Shown: one piece after another, positions 63,952 through 64,000 of the stretch
Numbering within the stretch: position 1 is the first letter of the stretch
Layout of the letters: each line of letters begins with the position of its first letter
Source of the DNA: JAIQFF01 sp963725615
GTDB lineage: Bacteria; Acidobacteriota; Terriglobia; Terriglobales; Acidobacteriaceae
Direction: 5' to 3'
Length of the DNA: 64,000 nt
NCBI GenBank assembly: GCA_963725615.1
Contig: CAVRZO010000003.1
Span: 248,001-312,000 of the forward strand
Notes under the pieces: model-generated
Database searches by the model: none
What the model was told of the DNA's origin: nothing
What the model saw: the letters and a program-made list of their open reading frames with translations, nothing else
Translations under genes and position numbers: made by a program

Positions 63952-64000
63952 ACAGCCTCCGTACATCCCGGACCTTGCGGACCGTTACATTTGGTCGGAC

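Overview
The window reads as a chromosomal segment of a soil or sediment Acidobacteriota (Terriglobia-like). This is inferred from the moderately high G+C, the many intergenic palindromic repeats, the secreted UnbV/FG-GAP and TPR proteins, and the house-keeping order M50 protease-trpS-scpA-scpB-pseudouridine synthase. No rRNA, prophage, CRISPR array or insertion-sequence transposase was seen. Starts are often TTG or GTG, and many gene pairs overlap by 4 bases (ATGA, GTGA or TTGA), so translational coupling is common.

Layout. 1-9.4 kb holds core metabolism and chromosome maintenance: the 3' end of sucD, ndk, a small tautomerase, a monooxygenase-like protein, purA, mutM, a ROK kinase, then the pseudouridine synthase, scpB, scpA, trpS and an M50 protease. 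9.8-15 kb holds an acyltransferase-like hexapeptide protein, an agmatinase-type ureohydrolase, an amino-acid permease and a secreted amidohydrolase. 15-25.6 kb holds envelope functions (AsmA-like protein, two tandem signal peptidases), rnc, two secreted TPR proteins, an ECF sigma/anti-sigma pair and a small secreted protein. A tRNA-Ala(GGC) follows on the + strand.

25.8-36.5 kb is the centrepiece: a nine-gene minus-strand operon with 39 predicted c-type haem sites. It encodes a decahaem MtrA/DmsE-like cytochrome, an MtrB/PioB-like outer-membrane barrel, two small monohaem cytochromes, an 11-haem/cytochrome b561 fusion, a Rieske protein, a full-length cytochrome b, a 9-haem cytochrome and a 7-haem NapC/NirT-type cytochrome. 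Together these look like a quinol-to-outside (or outside-to-quinone) electron route. A near-perfect CRP/FNR-type palindrome lies about 230 bp upstream of the first gene.

36.9-39 kb encodes a sugar-phosphate nucleotidylyltransferase coupled to an unusual fusion of a sugar kinase-like domain with a RapZ C-terminal domain. 39.1-49.9 kb is a second redox island of seven genes: a YtkA/FixH-like lipoprotein, a NapH/NosR-like polyferredoxin, a small anchored periplasmic protein, three large exported FG-GAP/UnbV proteins and an RnfD/NqrB-like membrane protein. I cannot assign it to a described pathway, and it is the best candidate for an undescribed system.

50-64 kb holds a TonB C-terminal-like protein, an M23 peptidase, an FHA-GAF sigma-54 activator, a large Lhr helicase, a probable 6S RNA, a TPR protein, a bifunctional penicillin-binding protein and a beta-propeller lipoprotein.

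A theme running through the window is short GC-rich palindromes of a few families. They lie between genes, supply the stop codons of two genes, and sit in frame inside mutM and lhr, where they encode extra peptide.
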